A stretch of DNA of 9,105 bases from Promethearchaeota archaeon (GTDB lineage Archaea > Asgardarchaeota > Lokiarchaeia > Sigynarchaeales > SOKP01), in assembly GCA_030608765.1 (NCBI GenBank), contig JAUWDN010000021.1, positions 1 to 9,105 of the forward strand. Direction: 5' to 3'. The notes beneath the pieces were generated by a model, which did no database searches, was not told the origin of the DNA, and saw only the letters and a list, made by a program, of their open reading frames with translations. The translations under genes were made by a program, and so were the position numbers. Positions 1 through 6,536 of the stretch are shown here, piece by piece; position 1 is the first letter of the stretch, and every line of letters begins with the position of its first letter.

Positions 1-28
1 AGATCTTTTTCTATAAAGATTCTCGTAC

Positions 29-60
29 AAAAAAATTGAAAGAAAAATAGAAATAAAAAA
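29..60 (-). terminator. Oligo-T terminator region after the thermosome gene
   Basis: Just past the thermosome stop codon, the minus strand carries three runs of T (six, five and seven, seen as A runs at 55-60, 43-47 and 29-35 on the plus strand). Archaeal RNA polymerase typically stops at such T tracts without needing a hairpin, so this is a sensible 3' end for the chaperonin transcript. A weak 6-bp hairpin (3-8 with 15-20) lies further downstream and is probably incidental. The position is inferred from sequence only. Confidence 0.5.
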
Positions 61-82
61 TAGATTTAAAATATTGATTACC

Positions 83-1768
83 TTACATCATACCCGGAGG
101 CATTCCACCCATACCGCCCATACCTGGAGGCATTCCACCCATACCACCCATTCCCGGAGGCATACCTCCTGGAGGCATAGCACTTTTTGCCCCTGCGATT
201 ACATCGTCGATGCGTAAAATCATTGAGGCTGCTTCGGTAGAGCTTTTAATCGCTTGAATTTTTACTACGGTTGGTTCGACTACGCCTACAGACATCATGT
301 CGTTGATAACCTCGCCAGTTTCTAGGTTGGTTCCCGCAAACTTGTTTCCTGCCTGATGAGACGCCCTTAATTTCATTAACACGTCAATTTGGTCTAATCC
401 GGCGTTTTCTGCGAGCGTCTTAGGGACGATATCTAAACTATCGGCAAAAACTTCGACTGCTAACTGCTCGCGCCCTCCTAAGGTTTGAGCGTATTTTCTT
501 AATTGGATAGCAGCTTCAATTTCTGGAGCTCCTCCACCGCCGACAATTTTTTGGTCTTCGACAACATCTCTTACTACGCATAAAGCGTCGTGAATAGCTC
601 TATCTGCTTCGTCAATAATAAGTTCAGTTCCGCCTCGAATTAAAATTACGACTGATTTTGGGTCTTTACATTCTTCGATAAAAATCCAGCTATCGTTCAT
701 AATTTTGCGTTCTTCGACTAAACCAGCAAATCCGAGCTTTTCTTCTGTCACATCGTCGAGATTAGTGTAGATCATTCCACCAGTAGCTTTCGAGAGTTTT
801 TCTAAGTCAGATTTTTTGACGCGTCTAATAGCCATAATTCCCGCTTTAGAAAGAAAGTGTTGTGCCATGTCGTCGATTCCCTTCTGACAAACTACTACTT
901 TTGCTCCTGAATTCACGATTTTATCGACCATGGTTCTAAGCATGCGTTCTTCTTCGTCTAAGAATTGTTGAATTTGTTCTGGGCTTGTTATTTGGAGCTT
1001 AGCGTCAAATTCTGTTTTTTGAATTTCTATAGCGCTCTGTAACAAAAGTATCTTAGCGTCTTTAGCGATTTTAGGCATTCCGGGGCTGACAACTTCTTTG
1101 TCCAAAATAATACCTTTAATGAGGGAGGTTTCGTCAATTGACTCACCTTCCTTTTTCTGAATTTGAACTTTATCGATATCAGCGACCCAATCACCATTTT
1201 CGCTTTTTTCTGCTATTGCCTTAATTGCGCCGATACAGATGTCTGCTAGCATATCTCTAGATTCTGAAACGATTTTTGAAGACATACAAGTCATTGCAGC
1301 ATTTTTTAAACCAACTGCATCATCGATTCCGGATTTAACTGACATTTCTTCAAGAATTTCAATTGCTTTCTCGGATGCTTTTCGGAATCCCTCAGTAATT
1401 ACTGTTGGGTGAATTTTCTGTTGTATAAGCTTTTCAGCGCGCTTTAATAGTTCACCAGCAAGTATTACAGAAGTAGTTGTGCCATCACCTACTTCGGAAT
1501 CCTGAGTTTTAGCAACTTCGACCATCATTTTGGCTGCTGGATGCTGAACGTCAATTTCTTTTAGAATTGTTGCCCCATCGTTAGTAATAACAACGTCGCC
1601 GAATTGATCAACGAGCATTTTATCCATTCCACGAGGTCCTAGTGATGTTCGAACCGCTTCGGCGATAACTTTCGCAGCTGCGATGTTATTTGCCATAGCG
1701 TCTCTTCCACGAGTTCTTTCGGTCCCTTCCTTCAAAATTATGATAGGTTGACCGCCTAATTGTGCCAT
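83..1768 (-). CDS. ths: Thermosome subunit (archaeal group II chaperonin)
   Basis: This 561-residue protein is a subunit of the cytosolic double-ring ATP-dependent chaperonin related to eukaryotic CCT, which folds proteins inside a closed cavity with a built-in lid. Full family length and all signature motifs are present: [11 protein letters not shown] (41-51), ITNDGATIL (61-69), the nucleotide-binding GDGTTT (94-99), the HDAL segment with the likely catalytic Asp394, and GGGGAPE (410-416). The protein ends in a Gly/Met/Pro tail (about 531-561) of repeated MPPGMGG-type units; such GGM-like tails point into the ring cavity in chaperonins. The ATG gives the expected N-terminus ([12 protein letters not shown]). 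It lies 176 bases downstream of eL40 on the same strand and has its own TATA-like element, so it is probably transcribed alone. By eye its GC content is higher than that of the rest of the window. Only one subunit gene is visible; whether the ring is homo- or hetero-oligomeric cannot be told here. Confidence 0.98.
   Translation of the reverse strand: MAQLGGQPIIILKEGTERTRGRDAMANNIAAAKVIAEAVRTSLGPRGMDKMLVDQFGDVVITNDGATILKEIDVQHPAAKMMVEVAKTQDSEVGDGTTTSVILAGELLKRAEKLIQQKIHPTVITEGFRKASEKAIEILEEMSVKSGIDDAVGLKNAAMTCMSSKIVSESRDMLADICIGAIKAIAEKSENGDWVADIDKVQIQKKEGESIDETSLIKGIILDKEVVSPGMPKIAKDAKILLLQSAIEIQKTEFDAKLQITSPEQIQQFLDEEERMLRTMVDKIVNSGAKVVVCQKGIDDMAQHFLSKAGIMAIRRVKKSDLEKLSKATGGMIYTNLDDVTEEKLGFAGLVEERKIMNDSWIFIEECKDPKSVVILIRGGTELIIDEADRAIHDALCVVRDVVEDQKIVGGGGAPEIEAAIQLRKYAQTLGGREQLAVEVFADSLDIVPKTLAENAGLDQIDVLMKLRASHQAGNKFAGTNLETGEVINDMMSVGVVEPTVVKIQAIKSSTEAASMILRIDDVIAGAKSAMPPGGMPPGMGGMGGMPPGMGGMGGMPPGMM
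89..178. repeat. Three 30-base tandem repeats coding the chaperonin C-terminal tail
   Basis: Three consecutive 30-base units (89-118, 119-148, 149-178) sit at the 3' end of the thermosome gene. The first two are nearly identical, differing at two positions by eye (C/T and G/A); the third matches in its first half and then diverges. Read on the minus strand, the first two units each encode the ten-residue [10 protein letters not shown] pattern. In-frame 30-base units can be gained or lost by slippage without breaking the gene, so tail length may vary between close relatives. Confidence 0.85.
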
Positions 1769-1811
1769 ATTTAATTCACACTATTTTGTTTTTTTTTAAA
1801 ATAATTATTAA

Positions 1812-1819
1812 TTATATAA
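1812..1819 (-). promoter_or_regulatory. Probable TATA box of the thermosome gene
   Basis: TTATATAA, a good archaeal TATA-box match, lies about 47 bases upstream of the thermosome ATG. With the usual spacing of about 25 bases, transcription would start near 1790 and leave a leader of roughly 20 bases. The leader is A-rich and has no clear Shine-Dalgarno sequence. No recognised heat-shock operator was identified. Inferred from spacing and sequence alone. Confidence 0.45.
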
Positions 1820-1944
1820 TGATCTCTAAGTCATAAAATTAAAAAAGTTTACGAAAATTTTATTTTTTAAAACTTGAAGGGGTATTTATTGGAAATAATG
1901 AGATGTGTAAAATTATATTTAGCAAATAAATGTTGTTTTTTGTT

Positions 1945-2106
1945 TTATTTCTGTAGTTCTCTTTTCTTTGGTCGTAAATCTTTTGATCTGCATCTTCGAC
2001 ACTTTTTTGCTCTGACGGGGTTTAAAGCTCCGCATTTGCGACATACAGTTTTCATTAATAAATGATGTCTGGCTATTTTTCTTTTATATGGGTCATCAAT
2101 GGGCAT
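1945..2106 (-). CDS. rpl40e: Large-subunit ribosomal protein eL40
   Basis: This 53-residue basic protein is ribosomal protein eL40, a zinc-ribbon protein of the large subunit that in eukaryotes is made as a ubiquitin fusion and in archaea stands alone. The sequence begins [15 protein letters not shown], then has CRKCG (Cys22, Cys25) and CRRC (Cys36, Cys39), giving the CxxC-x10-CxxC zinc site, and ends [10 protein letters not shown], close to the eukaryotic and crenarchaeal tails. Length is normal for archaeal eL40. The ATG at 2106 is supported by the conserved MPI start and by a strong Shine-Dalgarno sequence eight bases upstream. It is divergent from the eL38 cluster and precedes the thermosome gene on the same strand. 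A 63-codon open frame on the opposite strand (1874-2065) is an antisense shadow of this gene. Confidence 0.96.
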   Translation of the reverse strand: MPIDDPYKRKIARHHLLMKTVCRKCGALNPVRAKKCRRCRSKDLRPKKRELQK

Positions 2107-2114
2107 ACGATAAT

Positions 2115-2120
2115 CTCCTT
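2115..2120 (-). promoter_or_regulatory. Shine-Dalgarno sequence of the eL40 gene
   Basis: AAGGAG on the minus strand, eight bases before the eL40 ATG, is a near-perfect Shine-Dalgarno sequence and confirms that start. It is the only strong one in the window; the other genes start with weak or no such motif, some with TTG or GTG. A TATA-like stretch on the minus strand around 2140-2150 could be the matching promoter, but this is weak. Confidence 0.75.
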
Positions 2121-2171
2121 TATCTGCTATCTGTTTTGGTTTATTTAATAATCCTTTTAATGCTAATTTTC

Positions 2172-2208
2172 TTGAAACTAATTTTTTAGGTTATTACTCA
2201 AGTTTCAA
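2172..2208. repeat. 8-bp inverted repeat with a 21-base spacer
   Basis: TTGAAACT at 2172-2179 and its exact reverse complement AGTTTCAA at 2201-2208 flank a 21-base spacer in the gap between eL40 and eL38. It could be an operator for a dimeric regulator or a weak hairpin, but 8-bp matches at this distance also arise by chance in AT-rich DNA. No regulator can be named. Confidence 0.3.
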
Positions 2209-2282
2209 CTATGGAATAAATTGAAAAACATTTGAAAGCTAAAAAATTTTTTGATATAGGATTAGAAACAATGAAGAAATAA
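2190..2282 (+). pseudogene. Possible decayed C-terminal end of a methyltransferase (TrmI-like)
   Basis: One frame of this otherwise non-coding gap reads VITQVSTME, then a TAA (2217-2219), then IEKHLKAKKFFDIG and LETMKK before a second TAA (2280-2282). The pattern of a TQV-type strand, a helix, F-x-D-I and an E-T-M-K/R end recalls the C-terminus of TrmI-type tRNA (adenine-57/58-N1) methyltransferases. A single C-to-T change (CAA to TAA) would explain the internal stop. An in-frame TAG lies just upstream (2187-2189) and nothing recognisable precedes it, so if real this is only about 30 codons of a broken gene. The spacing before the F-x-D-I element seems a few residues longer than in the TrmI proteins I can recall, and chance resemblance is possible. 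Confidence 0.3.
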
Positions 2283-2331
2283 AGTAAAAATTAAAATTTT
2301 ATAAATAATTTTAAGTTTTAAATTAGAGTAA

Positions 2332-2338
2332 TATAAAT
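2332..2338 (+). promoter_or_regulatory. Probable TATA box of the eL38 cluster
   Basis: TATAAAT is centred about 24 bases before the eL38 ATG at 2359. At the normal archaeal TATA-to-start spacing, transcription would begin at or next to that ATG, giving a leaderless mRNA; this agrees with the absence of a Shine-Dalgarno sequence. A second TATA-like stretch (around 2299-2307) is an alternative that would give a leader of about 30 bases. Confidence 0.45.
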
Positions 2339-2358
2339 CTTAAATTTAGTTGAAAAAG

Positions 2359-2553
2359 ATGCCAAGCGAGATATTTGACGAGGAAAAGTTTTTAGAATTA
2401 GCGGAGTTTGCCGTCCATTGTCGGGTTAAACGAGTAAAAGACGTTGTGAAATTGAAGCTAAGAACTAAAAAGCGACTTTATACATATAAAACGGACCCAA
2501 CAACTGCAGATAGACTTGTAAGAAATCTTACTTGTGATATTATCGAGTTATAA
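2359..2553 (+). CDS. rpl38e: Large-subunit ribosomal protein eL38
   Basis: This 64-residue protein matches ribosomal protein eL38, a small large-subunit protein found in eukaryotes and in part of the archaea. It starts MPSEIFDEEKFLELAEFA, followed by the basic core KRVKDVVKLKLRTKKRLYTY and a C-terminal helix ending CDIIEL; the K-x-K-x-R-x-x-x-x-LYTY segment is the most telling match to eukaryotic eL38. I chose the ATG at 2359 because eL38 proteins begin MP and because a TATA box lies at leaderless spacing; a TTG at 2350 would add only MKK. It is the first gene of a plus-strand cluster and is followed after 16 bases by the NusA-like gene. Since eL38 is patchily distributed in archaea, it helps to place the organism near the TACK/Asgard lineages. 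Confidence 0.88.
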   Translation: MPSEIFDEEKFLELAEFAVHCRVKRVKDVVKLKLRTKKRLYTYKTDPTTADRLVRNLTCDIIEL

Positions 2554-2569
2554 ATGGAATAGACGTTAA

Positions 2570-3079
2570 ATGAAAAATCTTCCTGCGTGTAAAACATGTG
2601 TAAGTTCCGGATTTTTATGTACTAGTTGCCAAGAAAAACTACATACTGGTGTTCTTACTCAGTTTGAATTAGATTTAGCTAAGGATTTACTTGTTTTGGA
2701 AGAGGAAGAGAAATTTGGGTTCCTAAAAAACATATCTTTTTATAAAGCAATCGATTTTGAGGATGTTGTCATACTCGTTGTCGGAAAGAAAGATAAGATT
2801 AAAACTACGCAAAAATTAATAAAATGGGTAAAGGAAACGTACGAGGTAGACGAGTTAATCTTAATTGAACAGACTAAAAATCCTAGAGCTGCTTTAGAAA
2901 GTTTAATCGCTCCTTCCAAATTGATTTCATTGAACGAGATTTTTTTAGCTACAGGAGATATTGAATTTAAAGGAGTTCTTTCTAAAGAAGACCAAGAAAC
3001 TATCTTATTCACTAAGGAGGAGCTTGAAGAATTAATTCTGGAACTCACTGACAATACGATTCGCATCGAATATGAATAA
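2570..3079 (+). CDS. NusA-like zinc-finger and KH-related protein (archaeal)
   Basis: A 169-residue protein of the archaeal family usually annotated as NusA-like transcription elongation factor or KH-domain RNA-binding protein. The N-terminus holds a CxxC-x6-CxxC zinc site (Cys7, Cys10, Cys17, Cys20) followed by the family's long helix (about 22-48), the ISFYKA segment, a KH-like fold region (about 60-125) and a C-terminal end IRIEYE that matches relatives. In this copy the KH region lacks a clear GxxG nucleic-acid loop: the place where it is expected reads GKKDKI. The gene lies 16 bases after eL38 and 52 before pth2, in line with a role in translation or RNA metabolism. The family assignment is from memory of archaeal homologues; the biochemical function of these proteins is not well settled, and transcription versus ribosome-related roles cannot be separated here. 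Confidence 0.7.
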   Translation: MKNLPACKTCVSSGFLCTSCQEKLHTGVLTQFELDLAKDLLVLEEEEKFGFLKNISFYKAIDFEDVVILVVGKKDKIKTTQKLIKWVKETYEVDELILIEQTKNPRAALESLIAPSKLISLNEIFLATGDIEFKGVLSKEDQETILFTKEELEELILELTDNTIRIEYE

Positions 3080-3131
3080 TAGTAATTGTTTTATTTCTCA
3101 ATTTCTTATTAACTAAGAGGTTTAATATATT

Positions 3132-3488
3132 GTGGATGAATACAAACAAGTCATCTTAATAAGGACAGATTTAAAGATGGGAACGGGGAAAAAATGTGCT
3201 CAGTCGTGCCACGCTTCGATCTCTTCAGCAGATTTAGTAAGGATAAGAAATAAGGAAGTATGGAAGAAATGGAAAAATGCTGGTCAAAAGAAGGTAATTC
3301 TAAGAGTAAGTGGTATGGAGGAACTTAAAGAAATTGTCCTTAAATTAGAAAAAAATAAAATCCCTCATTTTTTAATTAGGGACGCTGGATTAACACAACT
3401 AGCTCCTGGAACTACTACGGCTTTAGGTATTGGACCCGCAGTTTCTGAATCATTAGATAAAATTACTGGGGATTTAAAATTATTATAA
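3132..3488 (+). CDS. pth2: Peptidyl-tRNA hydrolase, Pth2 type
   Basis: This 118-residue cytosolic enzyme cleaves the ester bond between peptide and tRNA in peptidyl-tRNA released from stalled ribosomes, recycling the tRNA. It has the full Pth2 fold and length: [24 protein letters not shown] at the N-terminus (the K-M-x-x-G-K and AQ-x-x-HA motifs), the [21 protein letters not shown] core with the conserved Asp and Thr residues of the active site, and a short C-terminal helix. The start is GTG at 3132; this gives the family's usual short lead-in, and AGAGGT about ten bases upstream may serve as ribosome binding site. It sits between the NusA-like gene and truD. The 52-base gap before it is rich in T and might contain a partial terminator, so separate regulation is possible. 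Confidence 0.96.
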   Translation: MDEYKQVILIRTDLKMGTGKKCAQSCHASISSADLVRIRNKEVWKKWKNAGQKKVILRVSGMEELKEIVLKLEKNKIPHFLIRDAGLTQLAPGTTTALGIGPAVSESLDKITGDLKLL

Positions 3489-3512
3489 TATAAAGTTTCT
3501 AGGCTAACTGAT

Positions 3513-4895
3513 TTGGGAAAAAAGAGAGATAATACTCACACCTTTACAATTGATGAGAGAGAAGTAGAAAAAATTGTAGGAATTGAAGTTTTTTCAACTT
3601 CTGGAATAGATGGTATTCAAGGAAATATTAAAAACCGTTATAAGGACTTTATTGTTAAAGAGATCACTTATTCTGGTCATATTCTCGAAATTAATGAGGA
3701 TTACGCTCCCACTAGTTATTCAGTAGAATCCAAAGATAATTATACTACTTTTAACCTGGTAAAAATCAATAAAGACACGTTTGAAGCAGTAAGATTGATT
3801 AGTGGTGTTTTAGGAATAAACCCTAAAGCAATAGGATACTCGGGATTAAAAGATAAACGCGCTATAAGCGTTCAACAAGCCTCGATTAAAGGAAATCACG
3901 TCGAAAAGTTAAGGAAATTAAAGATAAACGATATCTTCATTAGAAACATTAATCCTTCAAGATATCCCGTTAAATTAGGAAGTAATTCGGGAAACCACTT
4001 TGAAATTACTATTAGAAATATAGAACATAAGGGAAATGAAAAAAAGAAAATAGAAGAATTATTGGCAATATTACGCACACGTGGATTTCCGAATTACTAT
4101 GGGCTTCAAAGGTTTGGAACTTTTAGACCGAATTCACACCTACTAGGGAGATTTATTTTAGAAAGCGAATTTAAAAAAGCGTTTGATGAGTTAGTTATAG
4201 CTACTTATTCATCAGAATTACCTCAATCTCAAAGAGTAAGAAAAGACTTAAGAAAAACTGGTGATCTCGAAAAAGCATACAATTCATTCCCTAAAAGTTT
4301 AAATTATGAAAGAACGGCGATAAAGTACTTATTAGATAATCCTGGTGATTTCGAGGGTGCTATTAATCATTTACCGAAGTACCTTATTAAATTACTTATT
4401 AGTTCATTTCAATCTTATTTGTTCAATAAAATGATATCATTAAGACATAAAAAAGGGATTTCTTTGACTAAACCCATCAAAGGTGATGTGTTTAATATTT
4501 TAGACGACGAGAATGGTAATAAAACTCAAATCAAATATATTTACAATGGATTATATGATAAATTTCTCCAAGAAGCGTACGAATTAAACCGAGCTAAAAT
4601 TGTATTTCCTCTAATTGGGTATAATACAAATTTAGACGAGTTTCCCTCCATAAAATCTTTAGTTTTAGAAATTATGGATAACGAGGGAATTTCCTCAGAT
4701 ATATTTAATAATAAATTGTTAGAAACTTACGAATTCAAGGGATCATTTAGACCTATAATTACGAAACCTTTAGGTTTAAAAATTCTGGAATATACTGAGG
4801 ACGATCTATTTCAGAATAAATATAAATTAAAAATTGAGTTTTCTCTACAAAAAGGCTCCTATGCGACGCTACTATTACGCGAGATCATAAAATAG
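3513..4895 (+). CDS. truD: tRNA pseudouridine synthase TruD
   Basis: This 460-residue protein isomerises uridine to pseudouridine in tRNA, at position 13 and, in archaea and in the eukaryotic homologue Pus7, sometimes position 35. The family signatures are complete: KDFIVKEI near the N-terminus (44-51), the catalytic motif GYSGLKDKRA with Asp114, FEITIRN (163-169), and NYYGLQRFGT (194-203). The middle, about 205-300, corresponds to the TruD-specific insertion domain. The start is TTG at 3513, 24 bases after pth2; no ATG occurs until deep in the protein, so a non-ATG start is needed. There is no obvious Shine-Dalgarno sequence. The gene ends only four bases from the end of the convergent methyltransferase gene, so each transcript probably runs antisense into the other. 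Confidence 0.97.
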   Translation: MGKKRDNTHTFTIDEREVEKIVGIEVFSTSGIDGIQGNIKNRYKDFIVKEITYSGHILEINEDYAPTSYSVESKDNYTTFNLVKINKDTFEAVRLISGVLGINPKAIGYSGLKDKRAISVQQASIKGNHVEKLRKLKINDIFIRNINPSRYPVKLGSNSGNHFEITIRNIEHKGNEKKKIEELLAILRTRGFPNYYGLQRFGTFRPNSHLLGRFILESEFKKAFDELVIATYSSELPQSQRVRKDLRKTGDLEKAYNSFPKSLNYERTAIKYLLDNPGDFEGAINHLPKYLIKLLISSFQSYLFNKMISLRHKKGISLTKPIKGDVFNILDDENGNKTQIKYIYNGLYDKFLQEAYELNRAKIVFPLIGYNTNLDEFPSIKSLVLEIMDNEGISSDIFNNKLLETYEFKGSFRPIITKPLGLKILEYTEDDLFQNKYKLKIEFSLQKGSYATLLLREIIK

Positions 4896-4899
4896 AGGA

Positions 4900-6447
4900 T
4901 TACTCGATTAATATCTCATATTCTTGAGTGGTTTCATTTCCAAGAATATCATTTACCTTTATTGCTATGTGGTATTTACCCTGTTTTTCATATGTATGCG
5001 AAATTGAAGTTAAGTTCAATTTACGGTTTTTTATTGTTCTGTATGAAATCCAAGTCGTGTTAAAATAATCATTTTGACGATTAAAGTCTATAGACCAACT
5101 ATCAATCCAATCAGAAAAGATTTCTATCTTATTTTTTAGTCTTTCTTTAACCAAATTTACATTTGGAACAGAATAACCTACTAAATCAATTAGAACATTA
5201 TTTTTGTCTTTAGATATTTTTATCTCAAATTTACCATTTTGAAATAAGGTGTTTTTTGATTTATCTTGAACATCTTCAACTAAAAAACCTTTATCGGTAT
5301 TAATTTCTTGTCGATTATCGTTGATCCTTAAAATTCTGAATGGTTGGGGAATTTCTTGATATTTTTGTTCCCAATTTATAAGATCATTACTATTCCAGAC
5401 ATCAAGAATTCTCTTGCGGCTGATGTTTATGGCTTGTCTTCCTATATCTGAACCAATCCATCTTCGTCCAAGTTTTTCTGCTGCTAGTAATGTCGTTCCA
5501 GTTCCGCAGAAAAAATCTGCGACAATATCATTTTTATTTGAGGAGGCAAGGATAATCCTTTTCAACAATCTTTCTGGCTTTTGCGTGGAGAATGCTTGAT
5601 ATTCCACGGTGTTTGCTCTGATATAAGGTAAATCTGTCCAAACATCACGTGGAAAGATGCCCATATTCGATATATATACTTTTTTTGAGAGCTTTTTACC
5701 ATTATGACTTCCTCCGCGATGATAATAAGTTCCTTTATCGTCTTTTTTTAAAGCAAACTTAACACGATCGGAATATTCCATATAAATATTAGGATCATCG
5801 TTAAATGTGTAATCGTTAGATTTCGTATAAAATAAAATCGTATCAAAAGAGCGGATAAAGAACCTCCTCGTTTTAGCTGAAGCAGCAGGATATGCCCAGA
5901 TTATCTCATTTTTAAAATTTTTTCTTCCAAAAATCTCATCCATTATTATTTTTATATAATGTGAAACATGCCAATCTAAATGTACATAAATGCTTCCGTC
6001 TTCTGCAAGCAATTCCTTCATTAGGATTAGTCTCTCATATAGAAAATCAATATAAGCATCAATACCTCCATTCCAAGAGTCTGAATAAGCCTTCGAGACC
6101 TCAAACGCATCATTTTCTCCAATAAACATTTTAGCTTCGAAATCCCCCCCTGTCGCAAAAGGTGGATCGATATAGATTAATTTGATTTTTTTGGAATAAA
6201 TTTGGAGCAAAGAATTCATAATATCTTTATTATCTCCTTGGATTAAGCAATTAGTCCACTCCTTGGAAGATATTTCTTTCTTTTGGTATTCTTCCATCTT
6301 TTTTTTAATTATTTCGTTATATAATCCAATATTGTCAATTAAAGGGTATCTATTCAATTCCCTTATATAGAAAGGATAGATATATTGAGACTTATTGGTG
6401 TTAGGCATTCGAAATTTATCTTTGTTCTTCCAATTTAGATTCGGCAT
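4900..6447 (-). CDS. Type III Mod-like site-specific DNA methyltransferase, solitary
   Basis: This 515-residue protein is a beta-class DNA methyltransferase that would transfer a methyl group from S-adenosylmethionine to a base in a specific sequence, most likely adenine N6. The catalytic motif LIYIDPPFATGG (DPPF at 94-97) precedes the cofactor motif DFFCGTGTT (311-319), which is the beta-class order; the roughly 200 residues between them should hold the target-recognition part. QKPERLLKRII (289-299) is also typical. The last 33 residues resemble a small Ig/PKD-like strand pattern (Y-x-x-x-GKYHIAIKVNDILGN). I chose ATG 6447 because MPNLNW matches the usual MPTLNW start of this family; a TTG at 6471 would add eight residues. 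The gene points against truD and away from aspS and splits a plus-strand gene set. No restriction subunit lies beside it, so it may be an orphan methylase or part of a system encoded elsewhere. Foreign origin is likely but not shown. Confidence 0.9.
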   Translation of the reverse strand: MPNLNWKNKDKFRMPNTNKSQYIYPFYIRELNRYPLIDNIGLYNEIIKKKMEEYQKKEISSKEWTNCLIQGDNKDIMNSLLQIYSKKIKLIYIDPPFATGGDFEAKMFIGENDAFEVSKAYSDSWNGGIDAYIDFLYERLILMKELLAEDGSIYVHLDWHVSHYIKIIMDEIFGRKNFKNEIIWAYPAASAKTRRFFIRSFDTILFYTKSNDYTFNDDPNIYMEYSDRVKFALKKDDKGTYYHRGGSHNGKKLSKKVYISNMGIFPRDVWTDLPYIRANTVEYQAFSTQKPERLLKRIILASSNKNDIVADFFCGTGTTLLAAEKLGRRWIGSDIGRQAINISRKRILDVWNSNDLINWEQKYQEIPQPFRILRINDNRQEINTDKGFLVEDVQDKSKNTLFQNGKFEIKISKDKNNVLIDLVGYSVPNVNLVKERLKNKIEIFSDWIDSWSIDFNRQNDYFNTTWISYRTIKNRKLNLTSISHTYEKQGKYHIAIKVNDILGNETTQEYEILIE

Positions 6448-6536
6448 TATTAATCGACTATAAGAAGGCAAAAAATTTATTCTTAATTTCCTTTACAAAT
6501 TTAATTTAAGTAAAAATACAAAATTAAAAGTTTATT

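Noticed and set aside
1..23. 6-bp hairpin near the left end as a rho-independent terminator
   Set aside because: The stem is short and AT-rich and the T tracts lie before rather than after it on the minus strand; the oligo-T stretches alone explain termination better.
1874..2065. 63-codon open frame on the plus strand
   Set aside because: It is antisense to eL40, has no family resemblance, and its composition is explained by the real gene on the other strand.
2554..2562. ATG GAA TAG mini-frame between eL38 and the NusA-like gene
   Set aside because: Three codons in AT-rich spacer can arise by chance, and no ribosome binding site supports translation.
2740..3066. 108-codon open frame on the minus strand
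   Set aside because: Antisense shadow of the NusA-like gene; Ser/Ile-rich with no recognisable domain.
3896..4078. 60-codon open frame on the minus strand
   Set aside because: Antisense shadow inside truD, with no start signal or similarity.
5414..5599. 61-codon open frame on the plus strand
   Set aside because: Antisense shadow over the cofactor-motif region of the methyltransferase.
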